From Monarcha castaneiventris obscurior (Eukaryota; Chordata; Aves; Passeriformes; Monarchidae): DNA of 64,000 nucleotides. Shown one piece after another: positions 44,212 to 55,791 of this stretch (position 1 is its first letter; each line of letters opens with the position of its first letter). The position numbers and the translations under genes are program-made. The notes beneath the pieces were generated by a model. The model saw nothing but the letters and a program-made list of their open reading frames with translations. It had not been told where the DNA came from and ran no database searches. The DNA lies in the NCBI GenBank assembly GCA_026261815.1, contig JAMPIT010000437.1:1984001-2048000 (forward strand), written 5' to 3'.

Positions 44212-46911
44212 CCCCCCAGCCTGGCATTTCGAGGGCCGTAACCAGGAGCTGTTTTCCCTGGATTTGGACTAACTGAGCCCAGCTTTTGGGACAGGCAGGA
44301 GCAGGAGGCAGCTGCTGCCTGGAATTCGCGGTGAGCTGGGATTGCAAAGCTGCCTTTAGTGGCTGCGATCAGCCACCAAATTCCCGATTGTCTTGGATGT
44401 GGTAAAATCTTTGCTTGGTGTGACTCCAGCAGTTCCTGCAGCCCCTCTCTGCCAGCAGCGAGAGCAACGACTCAGCCTCCAACGTTTGCCTCTTTTTTTC
44501 CCTTGAAAACAACTAAAATCGGGGAGGTGCAGCCCTGGAGGGGGGAATGGTGCTGGAGGCTGTGCAGGACTTTCCCTTGATGTCGGTGCTTGGAGCTATC
44601 CCGCTTTTCCAGCATCCTCCCAGATCCCTGCTGGGGATATCAGAGCTCTGTGGGACTCCAGGGTGGGATTTGGAGGGATGAGAAGTGTCAGGAGCACAAT
44701 GGGATGCGCGCTCTGAAAAGCGGGATGGGAGAGGCGCGGCTTTGAAGTGCGAGGAGGGTGAAATGTTCCCTGTGTCGGGAGCTCCACGGAGCCCTGGGTG
44801 CCGTGGAAATTCCTGTTAGACCATCAAAGCCAGGCTTAAGTGGAGCTCAAGTGAATCGAGCCTCGTGCCTGCGGGTAAACTTCACCCTGGCTGGTTGTTT
44901 TTGGGGAAGAAGCTGTTTGAACTGGAAAATGTGATGTTTAGGCGGGATGTAAACAGGGATCCATCAGCCAGGTGTGAAAATCGGGACTCAGAAATCCCCA
45001 GCAGAGATTTTATTGTCCTGGAGAGGGTTGGGGCAGTGCCTGAGCGGTTTTCTCTGGTGATTTATTGAAAATGTGATGATCAAACTGGGCTCGATTGTGC
45101 CTCACAGTGGGGCTGGGGAGGCCACATCCAACGGGGCTTCCTGATCCCAGTTCTACTGAAAACTTGGCAAATACAAAAATAAATAAGCAAGGAGGAGGGG
45201 AAAAGCAGGAGAGGGGAGGAATGAGAAAGGCCAAAAGGTGAATTACCCTTGGGTTGGGGCAGCCTCAGCCACTCTGGAAGCTCTCGAGGTCTTCAGCCCC
45301 TTCGGGCTCTGGGATTGTCCCCTGGGACCTCCCAGCTTCTCCCAGGAAAAGCTTTCCAAAGCTGCTTTGCCTCTTGTTTTTCAGCAACTCATCTATTCCA
45401 TTCAGTCTTTCCTAAGATTAATTTCCCAGTCTTCCTGTTCAGAATCTGAGGGAATTATTAATCATAACACCGAGACTCTTCCCCAATTAATGGGTTTATT
45501 AGCTGTTATTAATCAAGTGTTGTTTACTGCACTCTTTGTAAAATGCCATTTTGCCTTTTTACCAATTCTTCACACCCAGCTCGTTGTATCCCCGATTGCT
45601 TTTGTATTCCATGGAAAACCACGAGACATTCACAATTATCAAAATAATAACCAAAAAAATCAGTGGAATTTTTTAATACCACCGCTGTTTTTTTTAAAAG
45701 TGAAAATGCTTAAAGGTGTTAAAGGGGATTTAACAACTAAAATGCAGAATTTTGAGACTGTGAATTTTTTTTTCTCTTTTCTAAGAGTTTCTGGGGAGTT
45801 GCTGCACAAACATGGCAAAACCAGGAGATTTTAGGCACAACCCAAGCACCGCCATCCCATATTCCCCACGCTGCATTCCACTGGGGAAAGCAGATCCCAG
45901 GAAAGGACGGAGGGGCTGAGAAAGCAGCACTCAAACACCTCAGCTCATTGCATTCCTAAGGAAATTCTTAAAGCACCTCCTGCTTTTCCTCACCCATGAA
46001 ATTGCTTTTGCATAACCAGCACTGCCTGCTCTGCCCAGTCTTTTCTCCAGTGGCTCCAGTGCATCCTTGGAATGCCAACAGCCTTTACTGCTGCAGTGTC
46101 AGCCAGCAGCAAAAAATGCATCCTGTGGCTGCACAGGGAAGATCTTTTCTGGGGACGTGGAGAGCCACCTGTGCATATTAAACAGCTCAAGAGTGGTTAT
46201 TAAATTGCAGGGAAAAATGAGATTTGGTGGGAAAGAGACTTTGCCTTCCCCCTCTCCCATTTGGCAGGTGAGATGTGGCTTTGGACACCTCAAGGAGACA
46301 GTGCTGAGGGTGTCACAAAGTTCTGAAGCTGCATTTACTGTGATGGCTGATAAGTTAATTAAGCTTCTTCTAAAAGCGATGGAAACGGCCTATTTATAGT
46401 TGAGAGCGTATTTACCAGCCTCAGAGGGAAACTGCAATTACATTTCCAGTTTAAAAATGTCATTGTCTGCGCTGACCTTTCCTTGCTTTCTCCTGCCCTT
46501 CAAAGCAGAGCGAATTCCCGGGAAGTGCCAGGCTGGAACTCGAGGAGTTTGTGTCACTTTGGAGGGCAGAGGCTGTGGCAGCTCTGAGACAGCTCTCACA
46601 GAGAGCTCTGACAATGCTGCTTTTCCTCCCAAACCCGTCCCTGCAGGATTTGCTGAAAGCACAGAGCATTCCATGACTCAGGCTGGGATGGAGAAGCTGA
46701 AGGAGCCTCCTGGATCCCGCCAGGATGGGGACAAGGGGCAGGGAGCCCACAGGCCTGGGCACGCTGCCCCAAATCCTGTGTGTGTCCTCTTCATCTCCGT
46801 GTGCTGTGGGGTGAGTTGGGGAATTTTGGAATTTTTATCCGTGAAAACCTCTCCTGCCAGGGTGGGAAGAGCCACCCTGCAAGCAACAGATTCCAGAGGC
46901 AGCCACAGAAC
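43626..46911. other. Unique DNA with polypyrimidine tract and CpG-richer pocket
   Basis: No exon chain or interspersed repeat recognised. 43930-44211 is an extended pyrimidine tract, and 44580-44900 has clearly more CpG than its surroundings. 45380-45620 is AT-rich with several TTAAT/ATTAAT cores. The 198-codon frame at 45238-45834 (+) has no recognised domain and its length is close to what chance allows. Confidence 0.45.
43930..44211 (+). repeat. Polypyrimidine tract ending in T(32)
   Basis: A long C/T-dominated stretch (ttcccccttccctttt, ctttccttctcc and similar) with few purines. After a short mixed segment it ends in an uninterrupted T-run of 32 (44180-44211), followed by ccccccag. It creates a false 169-codon frame rich in Pro/Phe/Ser. 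The T-run could be the reverse complement of a retroposed poly(A), but no gene-like sequence with a polyadenylation signal lies to its right. Confidence 0.85.
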
Positions 46912-47085
46912 ACCAAAGGGGTTGGGTTGGAAGAGACCTTGAAGATCTCATTCCACTTCCCTCTGTCCATGGGCAGAGACACCTCCCACCATCCCAGGCT
47001 GCTCCAAGCCCCGTCCTTGGGCACTTCCAGGGATCCAGGGGCAGCCACAGCTGCTCTGAGCACTCTGTGCCACTGGATGAGCTGT
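46912..47085 (-). mobile_element. CR1 LINE 3'-end fragment
   Basis: Minus orientation: accaaaggggttgggttgga, agagaccttgaagatctcat, 'tgtccatgggcagagacacc', cccaggctgctccaagcccc, cttccagggatccaggggca and gctctgagcactctgtgcca. The 3' end is nearly complete and the 5' side truncated. Confidence 0.87.
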
Positions 47086-47729
47086 AACATCTTTAATTCC
47101 TTCATGGAAGGATATTATTCCTAACCCATGTGCTCCAATTCCATTTTACTCCTCCCCCACTGCCCTGTGCAACCCCCAGGAGCTGCTATAAATTTATTTT
47201 TAAAGCTGGATATTCACTTTTTTCTAACAGGGAGCAGGAATTACAGGTGCTGCCCTTTTTAATGAAGATCCTCTGTATTTTGGTTGTTTTTTTAACAAAA
47301 GTTCCTTTGATTTTTTTGACTAAGATTCTTCCCACTTCCTGCTGCCTGTTCATATTTCAGAAGACGAGCAATGCAGGTTTTTAAGTCTGTAACAACAAAC
47401 ACTGTTCCAAAGCAGTTTAAAAACCCTCTTGAGGAAAGCATCCCCCAGTTCCAGATGGCTCCAGTGCTGATTGTCATTACGGTGCTGTTTGCTACAGAAA
47501 AATGAGTTTCCTCTGGGGGAATGAAACCCCACACCCTGACACCAGGACAGATGCCTGCAACTCTGTGTCCAGGAAATTCATCCCTTAGCCCAAAGCTCTG
47601 TGGCCTCGTCTGGATCCTGTGGCCAAGGAATGATTGACGTGTCTGCCGAGCCCGAATAACCCCTGGTGCCACTTGGAAATGGACGGGTGCGGTTTGTCTG
47701 CCCAAAATATCAGCAGCCAGGTGATGGCT
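47086..47729. other. Unique DNA left of LTR copy C
   Basis: No exon or repeat recognised. The last six bases (atggct, 47724-47729) form the left target duplication of the adjoining LTR. Confidence 0.5.
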
Positions 47730-48408
47730 TGTTGGGATTCAAGGCACACCTCGGGCTGCCCTGGGAGCTCAGGGCACACCTCGGGCTGCCCTGGGGGCTC
47801 AGGAGCCCCAGCAAGGGGGTCCCAGCCCCTGGCAAGAAGCCCAGAATGGCACCGGCTTTGGCCTCAGCCCATGGGAAAAGTTACCAACACTGCCAGAATC
47901 ATTGCAAGCCACCAGAGTGTGAAAATGAGCAGTGGTTTAGTATTTTACAAGGTAAAAAAGTAGATTTTAGGGTTTTTAATATGAGGATGAAGGGTCTAAG
48001 ATGGAGGATTTTGGGCGTTGCCCTGTTCTTCCTCTTCTTCTCCTTCTCCTCCATCTTCTCTGGTGGTGGTGGCACAAAATGATTGGTAGAATGAAAAAGA
48101 GGTAGAAATTCCGTGTCTAGAACAGGTGCAAATGAATTGGTATAGAACAGTAACTAATAAATGCGTTGTGAAGAATGGTTGGATGATGGAAAGGGCACAG
48201 AAAGGCCGGGACAGCCCAGGACTGGGCAGTGCCCGCTCGGACTCGGCTGCATCAGATGTGCGGCCGGAGCTGAGAGCTGGCAGAGAGAAGGAGAAATCAA
48301 CAACCTGAAACAACATCTGCAGCCGTTTCTCATCTGCTGGGGCTCGAGGTAAAGCTCCCCAGAGGTGAAGATAAAGAACCTGGATTTGTGTTGTACCCAA
48401 CTCCCACA
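47730..48408 (+). mobile_element. Solo LTR, ERVK-like, copy C
   Basis: Starts TGTTGGGATTC and ends CAACTCCCACA. It is flanked by atggct (47724-47729) and atgact (48409-48414), a 6-bp duplication with one mismatch. Two 30-bp units occupy 47740-47799. Its 3' end (tggatttgtgttgtaccc) agrees with copy A and differs from copy B, so A and C look closer to each other there. It lies in the same orientation as copy B, 10.7 kb away. The interval between them is not proviral: it holds CR1 pieces on the minus strand and unique DNA, and each LTR has its own target duplication, so these are two separate insertions. Confidence 0.87.
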
Positions 48409-51400
48409 ATGACTGTCCCAAAGAAAGAGCCAGCCCACATCCAGCCTCTCCCTGCCATGAGATGCATGTGGAAATCAAAATAAAAGTGATACACCAGGAG
48501 AAATTAATAATGTTTGAATCTTAAGCCGTGCCTCAGTGAGGGTGTTTGTGTGAGGGGAGGGAAAACCAGCGGCCTGTGGCCTGACAAGGCACTGCCACCT
48601 CTGAGCTGTCAAATGTCAAATTCCAACCCAGAGGAGGAAAATTGGACATAAGGAAAGGTAAAAATGGTGCTGGTGACAGCGACTGCGGTGCAGTTCTCTG
48701 CTTCCCCTTTTCCCTCTGTGCCTGTTTGTGCCGTGCTCTGCTGGAGCTGCTGCATTCCCACCATTCCCTGGCCAGAAATGGGATTTTGTGGAGTTGTTAC
48801 TCCAAATAAAGCTGCCTTTCCCCTTTTTGCTTTCTGAACTTCAGGGAGAAAACACATGCCTTGGTGGGTGTTTTGATAATTAATTTAGATTTTTTTTTTT
48901 TAAGGGTAAGATTTAATTTTCCCAATTCACTTTATTTTCAAATTCTGCCACCTTTTGGAGGTTCCTCCTTCTACAAGGTTATTAAACCACCTGACTTCTC
49001 CAGTCTTTGCCATGTCTTCTTTTAGAGGCTCTAATTGAGTTTAGCACTTTAATGTCTCCTATGATAATCCATTTAATGACCCTGCCAGGAACAGCTCAGA
49101 GGGGGAAGGTTTTGTTGCACTGTTCAAATCTTAATTTTGAGGTGTTTTAGGTTCTGAAATGACCTTAGAGAATCCACTCCTCTCACAGCTGATGGATTTG
49201 GTGGAAATCTGCACCTCTTTATTCCACTGCATCTCCTGAATGTGACACAGAGTCCCTGCAGTTTTTCATCACTTGGAGCTGATAAACTTTTCCTCCACCA
49301 AAATTTCTGCTCATGGGAGATGCTGCTGAGTGCGTTCTAAATGTCTCAGTTTTCCAAATTCTGGTGTTTGGGACACAGGTGGACAATGAGCACTTCTCTC
49401 TCCACGTGCTCTTGATTTTCTTGAGTGCTTCTGATCTGGTTTCTTTCCTGTGCAGGGGTGAACACAAAATGTTCTGATGGAGTTCGACACCAAAAAAAGA
49501 CTTTTTAAAGTCTTTTAGAAAGGCTTGACAGTTAAAGAAAAGTAACTGTTAAAAATTCATTTGTAGCTTGGAAGAAAAGGGTTTTAGGAGAGGGAGTAGA
49601 AAAAAAATAACAAAGGAAATTCCACCAGAGTGGAGAAATAGGGAATCTGAGTGATTATTTTAAATGTTCTGTCCTGTGTGGGTCCATGATCTGCCACACA
49701 ACTTTCAGTCTGCCTCCATCCCTTTTGAAACAGCCCCAGCATCCAGATGCTTCTTTGGAAATGATGATCTGGCCACTTGTAATGAGAAAAATATTAACTA
49801 CTGAAGTTATGTTGACAGAAATGTGCTGTGGTAATATCTGAATTTACACGGAATTTAAAATCTCAGTGGGTCTTATTTTACTGAAGCCTTTTGGATTAGG
49901 AATTATTATTTATTTCTTCAAGTGTATTTTATTTTTTTCTTTGTGTTTTGTCCACTACCTAATTAATACTGAATACAGGTTTGGTGGAATTATATATTTC
50001 ATAGTTGGATTTAATTAAGCAGAACAATACAAGGAATGTTCATTATGAAGGCAATGTGATGAACCGTGGGGCAAGTGGGAGGTTTCATTTCTTCAAGAGC
50101 CTTTCCTGAGGGAAAAATTTCCCAAATGAATCTTGTAAACCTGCAATAATCTAAGTACTGGCCAGGCAGCATCCAGTTTGCTCTTCGTTCCTCCCAGTGC
50201 TAATTAGAAAATCAGATTTTTGCCTAAATAAACACAAAACCAGAGCTGTGTGTAAGCAGGTTCTGAGTGCTGAGACACCTTTCCAGCTGAAACAGCTCTT
50301 AAATTCTGCATCTTTTTTTGTGCTACTTGAGGAGATTTTGCAAAAAAACAAATTTGTAAACATATGGCCAAGGTTGGAAGTGCTTTTGAAGCACAATTTT
50401 GTAGCTCATCACTTCTTGCCAGTGACAATGGGGACGTTTATTCTGATGGTTGCAGCATCTCTACTAAAGGTTGTAAACTTGGGAGAGAGGGTGTTGGCAA
50501 TGAGCATCTCTGCCTACTCCAAGTGGGAATATTTCCTTCCAAGGGGAGGAAAACAGGGACTCAGGGAAAAAGGAATCCAGGGACAAAGTGAAAATTCAGC
50601 AGTGGAAAAAAATGATTCTCCTCAGAGGCTCAGTTTGGTTTCTGCTGCGCTTAAATCGTGGGTGATGTGGCTTAAAGGTAAAATTTACTCTTCTGTCAAT
50701 TAATGTTGAATTTCTGAACCCACCTTCTGTGATTATGCACCAGAATGTATAAAACAAAACCTTTTTATTTAGGTGAGAATAAACCCAGATTTTGCAGATT
50801 TTGAATTATATGTTTTAAGACTGAGAGTTGATTGACCCTTCATTAATGGAAGATTTTAGGCATAGATTGGGTTTGAAATGTTTTGATGGGATGATCTTTT
50901 ACAAAACACTCACCTGTCAAAACAAATTATGATTTGATTCATCTTTTCACTCTCCAGGATTTTTCAGGCTTACACCAGAAATCTCCCAGTTTCCCCCCCC
51001 AAGATTTGTGCCTGTGGGGAGCTCTGGCTCTCCTGTTCCCTGCAGAGCTCCTGGAAATGGCCGAGTTTTCCAGGCAAATCTGAATTTCTAAAATCCAAAT
51101 TTTGGTGACAGATCTGGCTCTCCATGAAGATGGAAATTCAGCTGATCAGAGAATAAAATACTTGGAAACCTGGGCTGTGGTTGATACCTATTTCTAATGC
51201 TATTTTATCATTCTTTGGGGTTTCCTGCTGTCAAATATTGTTTAAAAGTGAACGAATTTCAGCCCTTGTTTGTTCAGCTCCTGTTTTCTGACAAAAGCTG
51301 CAGGAACAGGCACTGGACTGATTTACAGAGAAGTATTTCCCTCAAAAATAAAAAGGGGAAAAATGCAACCCAATGCCCTTTACAATTTAACTTAATGAAA

Positions 51401-52237
51401 GCCAGCTTTGAAAGTTCTAAACCACGAGGCTGCAGGAGGTGCTAATTAGCTAACAAACTTAAAAAAAATTTAAAAAGTGGAAACCAAAGTCAGTGAAAAA
51501 TGGAATAAACTCGTAGTGAATAGGACTTGTCCTGTGCTTTGTTATTGCTGTGGGTGCCCAGGGAGGGGGCCTGGGGGAGAAGAGCCTTTTGTCTGCCCAA
51601 GGATGTGGCAGAACTGCTGACAAATGACACAAAAACCCCCTAAACCAGCCCAAAAATCTGAATATTTTCCATCTTGAAACGTGAAATCGTTAATGCTTCT
51701 GTAGTTTTTATTTAAAATTATGTATTTATTTATTTAGTGCAGGGTTGGGGTAGCTCTTGCAACGATTCTTGTCTGAATCCTGATTCGGTGATGCTTTTTT
51801 GGCTCCCCTGGGCATGGACAAACCCCCTGCTAATAAAGGTGGGGTTCTCTGTGTCCTGCCTGGTGGTTTTCCATTCTCAGAGGGATTGCACTGCAAATGT
51901 GGAATTACAGGAACTGCACAGCAGGGAAAAGAGCCCAGGCTGCAGGTTTCACACGGAGAAAATTTGAGCCTCCCTGAAAGCAAAAAATGGTCACATCCGG
52001 CAAAATCCTTTGTGTTGCTTCTTCCAGGGCTTCCTCGGAGGGAGCACAAAATGGGAATGTGCCTTCAGGATGCAAGGGGGGTGGGAAGACTCATTTTTGT
52101 CCCATGTGTGGTTAGTTCCCTTCCAGATGTGGGCTGTAATTCCAGATGTGGTGTTAGAATCCAGGAGTTGGTAGTGGGATGCTTGATAGCCACACCTCCA
52201 GCAACAAATAATCCAGCAAAATGCTGGAGAAATCCAG
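48409..52237. other. Unique AT-rich non-coding DNA
   Basis: No interspersed repeat recognised in 3.8 kb. A 168-codon plus-strand frame at 50197-50703 has plausible composition but no domain. Open frames of this length are expected about once by chance in a window of this size. A G-quadruplex motif lies at 51552-51577. Confidence 0.5.
51552..51577 (+). other. Putative G-quadruplex motif
   Basis: GGG, GGG, GGGGG and GGGGG runs separated by loops of about 6, 1 and 3 bases. It is isolated in otherwise ordinary sequence, not in a recognised repeat. Confidence 0.6.
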
Positions 52238-52373
52238 GAATGCTTTGGGTTGGAAGGGACCCTAAAGCTCATCAAGTTCCACCTCCACTATCCCAGGTGG
52301 CTCCAATCCCAATCCAACCTGGCCTTGGACACTTCCAGGGATGGGGCAGCCACAGCTTCTCTGGACAATTGTG
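52238..52373 (-). mobile_element. CR1 LINE 3'-end fragment
   Basis: Minus orientation: gaatgctttgggttggaagg, gaccctaaagctcatcaagt, 'ccactatcccaggtggctcc', ccaacctggccttggacact and tccagggatggggcagccac. A deletion removes the block between ccacct and ccacta. Truncated at 'ctctggacaat'. Confidence 0.87.
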
Positions 52374-55181
52374 GTCAGAGATTGAAAAACAGAATTTTTT
52401 AAAGGGATTGGAGCAGGGAAAGATCCTAAAGGAAGAGTTGGTTTTATTTTGCTTGACCTAAAAATGTTCTGGTGTGAGACCTAAACTCACCTGGAAAAGA
52501 GGAGCTGGTTGGGTTCTCCTTTGTGGTTGTCGAATGTTAAATTCCACTTTTTTTTCACGGACATTATGCTGAAGTGATAAACAGAGAGATTTTATTGAAT
52601 CTATGTGAGCAAACAGAATTTTTCAAAACCATTTCTGAATGAGGCCTGACATCTGAAGCAACTCTTCTAAAATATTTCATATTATTTTGGTGTTCTGATT
52701 GAAATTCTTGCAAAGCCATGTTTTTGTGGCTGCTCTTTCTGAACAGTAACTAATTATGTTGAAAGGATTACTGTTGTCATTTTAAGAGCAGCGAAATGAT
52801 GATAAAGTACAAAAATGGGGAGAGAGTTCGTGATTTGCAGTCTCGGAAGAGCAAATGGAATTAACTTGAAATAACTCTTTACATTGCTACAGTCAGAAAT
52901 GGGCAGGATGTGCTATTTCCACGGAAGCTGCAGACTTTATTTGGTTTGTTGCTTGATTTGCTCTGGCTCTGATTAAATTGGAATGTGACTGGGCCTCTTA
53001 CATGAGGAGATATGGCTCAGCAGAAGGCCTACACATTGTGGTGCCTTGTTCAAGGCTGAAAGATGTCTCTGGTTGGGCCTCAGGAAGGTTTCTAAGGGAA
53101 ATAAAAGGGGATTTTTAAGGGATTCAAGGTGTTGCTCCTGCTCAGTTTGAATTGAATTTCAGGGTCCTTTGTCAGCTCTTTGCCTGTGGGAGCCTCTGTG
53201 TGGTTTGGCTGCTCTGCTGTGCCAGGTCCTTTCTGGGCCTGGGTTATTCCCAATCTCAGTCTTTGCTGTCAAATTCCTCACTCTTTCCTGAGGAAAATCA
53301 GTGCAGGTGCTGCTTCTGGACTTGGAGCCTGCCCTGCTTTGGTTCTGATGATGATTTTTGGACGGGCAGGAAAGGTTTTGCCTCAGAAGGTGCTGCCAGA
53401 AGCGCTGCCTGAAGCTCTCAGCATTTTTCTAGGCCTCTCCTAATCTCGGTATTTACATTAAACCACTGAATCTGCATTTCCCAAAGAAGTCTTGTAGGAG
53501 GTGTGAGAATTGTCAGGAATTGTGTGTCCAGTGTGAATAAATCTCCCTGGAAGGATCCCAGGGCTCTTCTGTGCCCTCATTTTAACTCAACTTTCACAAT
53601 GACCTTTTCCAGGACAATATTGGTCCTTTAGCATTCTTTCCCCCCTTGACTCCCAACTTTTGTCCCAGGTTTTCTGTTCAGAGTTTCCCTCTCCTCAATC
53701 TCTAAAATGGTTTTGCCTGCAGCAAAAACACCTGGAGAAAACTGAAGTCAATGTACAGAGGTTGTAAATTTTCCCTTGGGAATGTGAACATGTCCAGACT
53801 CAGTTTGGCTGCATCCATCCCAGACAAGAGAGAAATACAAATAAAGTTTCTTTGGACTCTCAGTGTGGCTGATCAAAACTCAGTCAACTGAGTTCTATTA
53901 GCAAAACTCATTAAAAAACTTCATTAAGGACCCCTCGGGCTCGATTCTGCTTCCATTTATGATTAGCAGGAATAATGACCAAGATGGAGGTCTAAATCAA
54001 TAAGGGAAGAAAATGATATTTTATTTAAATTGATGGAATGCTACAACAGATTTTGTGACCCTTTTATGAAGCACAGTTTAGCTTCAGTAAGGAATGAAAA
54101 GAGGGAATTTAAAGGATAAATAAAATTTTAAAGGACCTTTAAAGTCTAATAGCATGAGGTGGTTATTCAGAAAGGAGCAGTTGTTTATAGGAAGAAGAAT
54201 TTGCCAATTTTTGTGACTGGATTTTTAAGTTCGAGGCAGATGTTTTCTCTCCTGGAAGCTCAAGCTAACAAAGTACACCTAAAGTATGTAAGAATTGAAG
54301 AGAATCCCTTAAAGTTTTATTTGTTTGTTTCTTTTCTAAATATCTGGTTTTAAGCCTTGAAATTTGAGCAAAATTTGAAACAGATGACTGAAAAATGTGA
54401 AATTACAAGTGACATAAAACACCCCTAAAGCCCCCTGATTCCTGACTCTGATTTTGGGCTGTAATCACAGTTTGCAGGCTTTAAATGGAGGAATTTAGGA
54501 TTGGACTGAACTTTGAGATGTAAGTTTTTTTTCTAGAATTACCCTCCATCTGCTTGACAGTTTTGGACAAAATTTTATCATTAATGGGACAATTTTATCA
54601 TTAATTCTTTAGTTCTCCTATGGAATTTTTAATCTTTTTTTCCCTTGTTCTTTCATCGGTTTCTTTGGGGACAATGAGTTTGGGAAGAGGGCAGAGGGAA
54701 TGAAATAAATTGATTTTCATGGACGTTTTCATCCAGTTTTTGGCTGTGTTTGCTGTGCCCTTTGGGATAAAGGGAACATCACATCTCCTGGGGCTGCCCT
54801 AAAAGAGGTGAGGGCACTTCTTCACCTGGGCTGAAGTTTGTGCCGTTGCTTTTATTTCTGCTGCCCCATCGATTAATTTATTAAATTGGAATAAAATATT
54901 ATTGGAAGAGGTTCCTGCCACAGGGTGAGGGAGGAGGTGGAACCACCCCATTTGTTTTCGGAGATGGCAGTTTCCAGGGGAGAAAACTCCTGAATTAAAG
55001 ATCTTTTCCATGGCAGATACCAGATGCATTTGGGATTGTGGCTGTTCTTCACCTTGAGCTGTGACCCTCAACCTCCTTAAGAGGGGGATGTTTGCTGTGG
55101 CCAGAAAAGTGGGATTTTGTCTTCCAAAAACCTCCACAATGAAAGTTAGAGGAATTCTCCAACTGTGCTGGACTTTGTATG
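52374..55181. other. Unique AT-rich non-coding DNA
   Basis: No exon or interspersed repeat recognised. Contains a 20-21-bp tandem pair at 54565-54605. Confidence 0.5.
54565..54605. repeat. 20-21-bp tandem pair
   Basis: ggacaaaattttatcattaa plus t, followed directly by gggacaattttatcattaat. The two units differ by small indels. Confidence 0.85.
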
Positions 55182-55791
55182 TGATGGATTTGGGTGTCTG
55201 ATGGATTTGGGTGTCCGATGGCTCCCAATGGATTTGGGTGTCTGATGGATTTGGGTGTCCGATGGCTCCCGACGGATTTTGGGTGTCCTGGTGTGGTTTT
55301 GGTTTGTGGTTTGGGTGTGTGGTGGTTTTGGGTGTGATGGCTCCCGATGGATTTTGGGTGTCTGATGGCTCCTGATGGATTTGGGTGTCCTGGTGTGTGG
55401 TTTGGGTGTTGTGGATTTGGGTGTCTGATGGCTCCCGATGGATTTGGGTGTCTGATGGATTTGGGTGTCTGATGGCTCCTGATGGATTTGGGTGTCTGAT
55501 GGATTTGGGTGTCCGATGGCTCCCGATGGATTTTGGGTGTCTGATGGCTCCTGATGGATTTGGGTGTCTGATGGCTCCCGATGGATTTGGGTGTCTGGTG
55601 GATTTGGGTGTCTGATGGCTCCCGATGGATTTGGGTGTCTGGTGGATTTGGGTGTCTGATGGCTCCCGATGGATTTGGGTGTCTGGTGGATTTGGGTGTC
55701 TGATGGCTCCTGATGGATTTGGGTGTCTGGTGGATTTGGGTGTCTGATGGCTCCCGATGGATTTGGGTGTCCGATGGCTCCCGATGGATTC
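55182..55791. repeat. Complex minisatellite, ~610 bp
   Basis: The array is built from two short modules, gatggctccc and (g/t)gatggatttgggtgtct. They give 27-bp and 17-bp units that combine into a 44-bp higher-order unit, clearest at 55560-55780. Edge units (55260-55400) are irregular, with gtggtttgggtgt variants, while the right side is homogeneous, as expected if expansion is active on the right. No stop codon occurs in several frames of the unit, so the array makes a minus-strand frame of about 350 codons cycling between peptides such as SIGSHQTPK and PSGAIRHPN as the 44-bp period shifts frame. I regard that frame as non-coding. Confidence 0.93.

Noticed and set aside
43732..44241. 169-codon Pro/Phe/Ser-rich frame that looks like a membrane or low-complexity protein.
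   Set aside because: It is the translation of a polypyrimidine tract and a 32-base T-run.
37011..48408. Possible full provirus bounded by LTR copies B and C.
   Set aside because: The interval contains CR1 fragments and unique DNA, shows no gag/pol/env-like sequence, and each LTR has its own 6-bp target duplication.
50197..50703. 168-codon plus-strand frame with natural-looking composition.
   Set aside because: Roughly one frame of this length is expected by chance in a 64-kb AT-rich window; no domain or clear splice structure.
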